Shown here: positions 58,551-64,000 of the stretch, piece after piece | Numbering within the stretch: position 1 is the first letter of the stretch | Layout of the letters: every line of letters begins with the position of its first letter | NCBI GenBank assembly: GCA_040768665.1 | Contig: JAXGMN010000020.1 | Location: 1-64,000, forward strand | From: JABWBD01 sp040768665 | GTDB taxonomy: Bacteria > Planctomycetota > Planctomycetia > Pirellulales > Thermoguttaceae | DNA: 64,000 bases | Direction: 5' to 3' | Notes under the pieces: generated by a model | Databases searched by the model: none | The model's input: only the letters and a program-made list of their open reading frames with translations | Told to the model about the DNA's origin: nothing | Position numbers and translations under genes: made by a program

Positions 58551-59864
58551 TCAAATGCTCTCGGGCAGCTCGTAGGGCTTCCGCCGTGGTCGGTCGAGGT
58601 ATTCGTTGGCCAGGGGATCGTCGGGAAAGGTCTCTTTGACCGGGTCCCAGCGGAGATGCCGACCGGTCCAACGGGCGATGTTGCACAAGTGGCAAACGGT
58701 GGTGGACCGGTGGCCGATGGCGACGTCGGCAATCGGTTTTTCGCGGCTCTTGATGCAATCGATCCAGTTCCGCACGTGGTTCTGGTCGCCGCCCTTGGCC
58801 TGCTGGTTGATCTCGGCGGCGATTTCCGGCGGATTGGTGTTGACGCGGCCGCGCGAGAGGTCCAGTTTGCCTTCTTCGCCGAAAAAGATCCCCCCGCCGC
58901 CGCTGCCGTTGTCGAGTTTCACGACGACCCCGTTGGCGTAACGGAAGAAAACCATCGGAACACTGCACGCCTTGTCGCCGCGGGCGCGAGATTCGGGCGC
59001 GGAATAGGTTGGCGGCTCGAACTTCGGCCCCTCGGTCCAAACCTCGACCGGCCCGGTTTCGTCCATTCCCAGGGCCCATTGGATCTGGTCGAGTCCGTGG
59101 GCGCCCCAGCCGGTCATCTCGCCGCCGGAATAGGGCCGGAAGGAGAGCCAGCCGGGATTGGCTCGCGGGGCGTACAGGTCTTTGTTGAAAGGAACCAGCG
59201 GCGCCGGGCCGCACCACATGTCCCAATCGAGGCCGTCGGGAACCGGTTGTTCGGGAAGGGCACACTCCCAGGGGCTAGGATAGTTGCAGCCGACAACCTC
59301 CTTGATTTTGCCAAGCTTGCCGGTACGGATGTACTCGCAAGAGACCCGATTGACGGCCTGAGAGCGCTGCTGGCTACCGACCTGGAAGACGCGATTGTAT
59401 TTGCGGGCTGCCTCGACCATCAGGCGGCCTTCGCGAATCGTGAGGCTGAGGGCCTTTTCGGCGTAGAGGTCCTTGCCGGCCTGGCAGGCGTGAATGCAAA
59501 CCAGGGCGCGCCAGTGGTCCGGGGTGGCGGTGACGATGGCGTCGACATCGTTGCGGTCGAGGAGCTTGCGATAGTCCTGGCACGGCGCGCCGCCAAGTTT
59601 CTTGCACATCTCCTCGGCGCGAGGGAGATAGACGTCGGCGATGCCGACGAAGCGGGTGTCGGGGGAGCTCAACGCATTGCGAAGCACGCCGGTCCCCTGG
59701 CGGCCGATTCCAATGCCGGCGATGCCGATTTTGTCGTTGGCGCCTGGCTGGCCGTCAGCCGCGAGCACACCGGAGGGAATGAAGTAGGGGGCGGCGACAG
59801 CGGCGCCGGCCGCCGCGGCCTGGTGAAAAAAGTATCGGCGAGAGACTCCTCGGTGACGTGACAT
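58551..59864 (-). CDS. Gfo/Idh/MocA family oxidoreductase, exported
   Basis: A 437-residue NAD(P)-dependent oxidoreductase of the Gfo/Idh/MocA family with a Tat-type signal: SRRYFFHQAAAAGAAVAAPY. The Rossmann domain begins GIAGIGIGRQGTGVLRNALS, and the E-K-x motif appears as LYAEKALSLTIREGRLMVEA. The C-terminal domain has GEMTGWGAHGLDQIQWALGM and NIARWTGRHLRWDPVKETFP, typical of planctomycete exported members. ATG 59864 was chosen over longer frames because the signal begins there. The sugar substrate is unknown. The gene lies upstream of the YmdB-type gene on the same strand and is divergent from the frameshifted large protein. Confidence 0.88.
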   Translation of the reverse strand: MSRHRGVSRRYFFHQAAAAGAAVAAPYFIPSGVLAADGQPGANDKIGIAGIGIGRQGTGVLRNALSSPDTRFVGIADVYLPRAEEMCKKLGGAPCQDYRKLLDRNDVDAIVTATPDHWRALVCIHACQAGKDLYAEKALSLTIREGRLMVEAARKYNRVFQVGSQQRSQAVNRVSCEYIRTGKLGKIKEVVGCNYPSPWECALPEQPVPDGLDWDMWCGPAPLVPFNKDLYAPRANPGWLSFRPYSGGEMTGWGAHGLDQIQWALGMDETGPVEVWTEGPKFEPPTYSAPESRARGDKACSVPMVFFRYANGVVVKLDNGSGGGGIFFGEEGKLDLSRGRVNTNPPEIAAEINQQAKGGDQNHVRNWIDCIKSREKPIADVAIGHRSTTVCHLCNIARWTGRHLRWDPVKETFPDDPLANEYLDRPRRKPYELPESI

Positions 59865-60343
59865 GGATGGCTTCCTTCGACGGCAGGCGGTTTGGCGGAA
59901 CAAAGTGGTGGCCGGCAGCTTGGCTCGGTGCTTCTGATCATCATGCCCGACCGGCTGGAAGAAAGCAAGCGAAAGCGGGGCACGCGGAGAGGGGGCACGG
60001 GGCGGTGGACTTTTTCGCCATCCCGGTTTTTCTGCCGATCGACTCGGGCGAGAGGCTTGATCGCAAATTCTGAAATGCCATGTGCTTAGGGGCATGTCAC
60101 AGATCGTAAGTGCACGCAATCCGAAAGAGGGGTGTCTAAAAAGCCTCAGGCCAGGGCCCGGGAACCACCTCTTCGGGTTGTGCATTGTATAGCCGAAAGC
60201 CGGGCCTTGTGCTGGGACGAATTCGGAGTTGAGGCCAAACGGGGCGTTTTGCGGCCTGGCTTGCACGATGGTTATACTGCTCGTGACGTTTTTGTTTTGC
60301 CCGTCTGGACAGAGAACTCCCCCCGTCTCCGTTTGAGGATGTT
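59865..60343. other. divergent intergenic region
   Basis: 479 bp between the Gfo/Idh gene and the large exported protein. It contains TTGCGG with 18 bp to TATACT (about 60249-60280) as a possible promoter for the rightward gene. No gene or repeat element was recognised. Confidence 0.4.
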
Positions 60344-63300
60344 ATGCGATCAACATGGTTTGCTTCTTCACGTTTGGCAGTCACTTTCAGGCAGGTGTGC
60401 TCAACGGGTCGAACCTGCGCGTTTTCTCGAGTTGGCGTGCCCCGCTGGGTGGCGATGCTGGTGACAGTGGTTGCCATGATTCCGCCCGCGCGGGGCGCCG
60501 AAGAAGAAGTGGTCGGGGAGCGGCCGTATGAGATGGTTTGGGCGAATCGGACGGAGGATGACCATCCGGCCCTGATCGATTTCGAGGAGTTGGACGGCTG
60601 GCGCGTGGAGTGCGTCGACTCCGATGCGTCTTTTGTGCGAAGCCGCGAACAGCAACTCTGGGGACGGTATGTCGGCAAACTTGTTTACCGTGGCACCGGG
60701 AAGCAGCCGTCGCTGGTGGTCAAACCGCCGCGGGGGATTCCGCTGCCGCAGCCTTTTGATTGCCTGAATTTCTGGATCTATGGCAACAATTGGGCGTGGG
60801 TCTCCGACAAAACCACACCGCAGGTCGACGTGGCTGTGATGGTTCGCAATGCCGGCGGCCAGAGCGTGCGGTTGCCGTTGGGGCGGGTGCGGTGGAAGGA
60901 GTGGTGGGTGATGCACCTGAAACTCTCGCCGGAACAGACCGCCTTGCTCAAGGACGGTGCGGTGCTCGAGGGGATTGAGATCAGCGGCGGACGCAACACG
61001 GACGACCGCACACTGTACTTCGACAACCTGTCGGTCTACCAGGAACAGCTTCCACCGCTACAGTTCAAGCCGCGGCCGGAGCGGAACCTCACTCTGTTTC
61101 CCGGGCAGACCGCAGGCACGAATACCGGACCCGGGCGGCTCCCGTTTCCGACTCGCGAAGAGACGATCCTGCCGGACAATCTGGCGGCAGGCTTTGAGGT
61201 GAGGCTGGAAGAAAAGGACGGCGTCTACTCGTTCCACTACGAGGGCGAGGACGGGCACCTGATGTACCGTTATCGTCCGGCGACGGGGACGCTGGGCGAC
61301 GTGGTTGCCCAGTGGGAGGGCCGCGGCGAGCCGTTCCAACCGATGACGGAGGGCGGGCTGTATTTTGCCGTCGGCGGAAGCGAGAAAGTTGTGCCGGCAG
61401 AGAAGCTGCAACTTGTCTCGTGCCGGCGGCAGGGGGATGCGGTCGAGTCGGTTTGGCGATGCACGGTCGGTGGGCGCCAGTTCGAGGCGAAATACACGTT
61501 TCGGCTCTGGCAGAAGTCGCTGGTGGTCGATGTCGAATGCCGCGGGGGCGAGGTCGGCGAGTTTCGTGTCGGCCGGGCGGTCGGCGTGGAAAATCCCCGG
61601 CTGGCGACGCTCCCTTACCTGGCCTGCGAATCGCAGCGACCGGCCGTGATGGTGCTCGGGCCGGTCGAGAGGCCGCTGTTCGTGTTTTCCATGGTCGACT
61701 TCTACCGGTCGAACGCGTCGTCGCTCTGGGCGGCAAACCAGGTCGGCGAGGAGGGCGTGATCTACAACGGCGGAAGCCGCTACACGCCGAAGACGGACGG
61801 CCGGAGAAACGACTGCTTCGAGCGGCTGTTTCTTACCGTATCGCCGCGGTTCGAGGAGGTTCTACCGCCGAACGTGGCCAATCCCAAGTCGCCCTGGATA
61901 TCGCGAAGCGGTGAGCGGTGTGGATTGCGTACGGGGCTTCGGACCGCGACCAAAACTACGCTTTTGGAAGAAGATCGCGCGTGCGCTGACCAAGATCGCG
62001 ATTACCGATCACGAGACCGGTTGGCGCGACGGCGGGGAAAGCTTTACGATGCGAACCCGCGGCGCGCTGAACAAGGGCGGCGACGAGGGCAGGCCGAGTA
62101 CGCACGGAAGATCCGGGCGTTGGGGTTCCGCTACGGCATTTACAACAACTACACCGACTTCGCCCCGGTGAACGAGCACTGGGATGAAGACTATGTGACG
62201 CGGACGCCCGCGGGCATTGAACCGCCTGGGCCCGCTGCTACAACAAGCCGGCGCGGGCCGTGGAGCTCGAAGCGAAACTCGCGGTGATCAGGAGAAATTC
62301 CAACTCGATACGGCGTACTGCGACGTGCACACCGCCGTCCAGCCGTGGCGGTACTGCGGTCGACGCGCGTGTGCCGGGCGGCACGTTCGCGGCTACGCTG
62401 TATGCTTACGGCGAGATCATGCTCCGCAGAAAGAAGACTGGAACGGTCCGGTGTACAGCGGGGAACAACCACTGGTACTACTGCGGGCTGACGGACGGCA
62501 ACTACGGGCAGGACCAGGCCGCGAAGTTGGCGGAGAATCCATGGCTGGTGGATTTCGATCTGCGCAGCTCCACCCGCTGTGCCGCTGCAATTTCGGGATG
62601 GGCAATCCGGGATGTTTTACGGCGCAATGGCTGGGGAGCACCCGAGGAACGCGAGCAAAAGATTGGTGACCGCTACAACGCCACGCTGGCTTTCGGCCAC
62701 ACCGGATTCTTGATCCTGGAGGGCGGGATCTCGAATACCGCTCGCAGCTACTTCAACCTTCAGCAGGTTCGCCAGAACTACGCGCGGGAACGGCCGTCGA
62801 CATCGCTACGCCAACGAACAAGGCAAGCTGGACACCAGCGCTGGCGCGGTCGCATCAAAGGGCGTACCGACGTTCGCAGATCGCGACCCGGAGGAAATAT
62901 TCGAACGGGCTGACGGTGGTGGTGAACGGGCACGAGGACCGAGACCTGGAAGACCGCCTCGCGAGAACTGCCGCCCAACGGCTGGTCGGTCGAGGGACCG
63001 CCGGGGCTGGGCGAAGCGGCGTTCAGCGCGTCGTCGACGGCCACCGGGCCGGCTTCGTCGACTCTCCGGCGTATCTCTATGCCGACGGGCGAGGGCGCTC
63101 ACGCGTTTCCGTGAAGGCAGCGAGCGACGGTCCGGTGGTGCGCTCAAGCGCGACGACGGGACGCTGGAGGTGGTGCCCGTCGGCGGCGGTTCGGATTTCG
63201 GCGTATCGCTGGACGGCCGCACGGCCACGGCAGTGGCACTGGACGAGGAAGGCAAGGAAATCGGCCCGGCCAAGACGCGGCTGAGCCGCGGGCTGGTCTA

Positions 63301-64000
63301 CGTGGAGCCGGTGGAGAAGGCATTCAGCTACGTGCTGACGCCGGAGGCGGCCCACGGTCTCGCTCGAATGCGATCGGATGAACGTGGTGCCGGGCGAAGC
63401 CGTTACGATTGCCGGTGCGACGGGCGCATGCTCAGGTTCCATCCGATGCACGGCCGGGCTCTCGGCTGTGGCAGCAGTACGACGGGGCGTGGATCGATTT
63501 CATAGTCGCTCCACTGGTGAGTGCAGAACTCAGGCTCGACAAGGGTCTCGAACTGCGTCTCACGCATCTGCCGTCGCCCGCCGAGGCGACCATCCGTCTT
63601 GCAGGCCGGCAACGGTGGCAACCCTGCGGCCGGAGACGAGGAGATCGTGTTGTCCTTTCGTTACGAGCGACCGCAAACGGAACAGATCAACGAGATTCCA
63701 CTCAAGGTCGATGCCGGAGAGTTGACCACCGGCCGATCGTGGTGGCTGAACGCGGAACGGGCGATCGCGCCAGTTGCCGCGTTGGGCGACGACTTGAGCA
63801 GCGGGCAGCGTTTTCGGGGCGGGGGAGAGATTCCGTTCGACGGCGCGAGCGGTGCGTACGTGAGCCGCGGCGAGCGGGCCTGTGGCGGCGTGAGCAAGGC
63901 GGGCCTGTTCATGCATCCGCCGTACAAGACGGGGACCGGGTATGCGTTCGCCATGTTTCCGCCGGTCGACCTGCCGAAAGAGCCTGCCGCGGCGCTGCGA
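60344..64000 (+). pseudogene. large exported glycosidase-like protein, many frameshifts, runs off the right edge
   Basis: A very large secreted protein (over 1200 codons). The first 520 residues are an open frame: an N-terminal signal-like stretch (VAMLVTVVAMIPPARGA), then ALIDFEELDGWRVECVD, beta-rich domains (LNFWIYGNNWAWVSDKT; LYFDNLSVYQEQLPP) and FLTVSPRFEEVLPPNVANPK. From about 61900 onwards the coding sequence shifts frame many times. Pieces in order include VWIAYGASDRDQNYAF, KKIARALTKIAITDHETGWR, KIRALGFRYGIYNNYTDFAP, QLDTAYCDVHTAVQPWRYC, GNNHWYYCGLTDGNYGQDQA, ATLAFGHTGFLILEGGISNT and DYVDSPAYLYADG-like segments, and the final 390 bases are again open. The TIM-barrel-like GIYNNYTDF and DTAYCDVH regions suggest a glycoside hydrolase fold. 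It is either decayed or sits in a low-quality stretch. Confidence 0.6.

Noticed and set aside
57450..59861. 803-codon open frame on the plus strand
   Set aside because: Shadow of the YmdB-type and Gfo/Idh genes on the minus strand, which carry all the conserved motifs.

Overview
The window looks like a chromosome segment of a GC-rich planctomycete, most likely of the Pirellulales type. The signs are a very long SecA (about 1228 residues), exported PQQ-propeller and Tat-signal Gfo/Idh/MocA proteins, an N-ATPase operon, separate coaB and coaC genes, a PduS/PduT pair, and many small lineage-specific proteins. No rRNA, tRNA or CRISPR array was seen. The assignment is inference from gene content; no single marker proves it.

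Layout. 1-2.4 kb: IS66 transposase remnant, GNAT acetyltransferase and a beta-propeller glycosidase-like protein among palindromic repeats. 2.5-9 kb: exported FAD oxidoreductase, Gfo/Idh/MocA oxidoreductase, small proteins, mannose-1-phosphate guanylyltransferase and a metallo-beta-lactamase-fold hydrolase. 9-17.5 kb: secA, waaA (Kdo transferase) and a PQQ-propeller protein with a methyltransferase-like domain in its middle. 17.8-20.4 kb: an island of very small genes plus an SPFH/band-7 pseudogene with an internal deletion. 20.8-22.3 kb: a B12-binding-type radical SAM protein. 22.6-30 kb: an N-ATPase operon (atpD, DUF5320-like insert, atpC, atpQ, atpR, atpB, atpE, atpF, atpA, atpG) whose atpA is broken by several frameshifts, followed by fragments of three unrelated genes. 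30.5-34.7 kb: small regulatory or repeat proteins (DksA/TraR, ankyrin, TPR, a frameshifted DUF3467) and a second copy of a small protein found at 17.9 kb. 35-39 kb: PduS and PduT microcompartment electron-transfer proteins, 6-phosphofructokinase and a PfkB-family kinase. 39.5-45.1 kb: a housekeeping run on the minus strand (pheA, tpiA, secG, yicC, gmk, rpoZ, coaC, coaB). 45.5-50.2 kb: dnaK and clpB. 50-60 kb: pseudopilin-like protein, alkaline-phosphatase-superfamily/UbiA pair, LysM protein, alpha/beta-hydrolase-like protein, lipoprotein, DUF2752, YmdB-type phosphoesterase and a second Gfo/Idh/MocA protein. 60.3 kb to the end: one very large exported protein with many frameshifts.

The most distinctive signal is a set of short non-autonomous inverted-repeat elements. 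Family A (five copies) begins GTAACCG, ends with its complement and makes 8-bp target duplications, which are the hallmarks of IS66. One copy is inserted inside another repeat family (D), and a second D copy in the window preserves the uninterrupted site. A second signal is a shared promoter/leader motif (TACAATATNTGTAGGT) in front of two paralogous small genes and the DUF3467 gene. Frameshifts cluster at 28.2-28.8 kb and after 61.9 kb. They may be real decay or local sequence error, and the entries say so where it matters.
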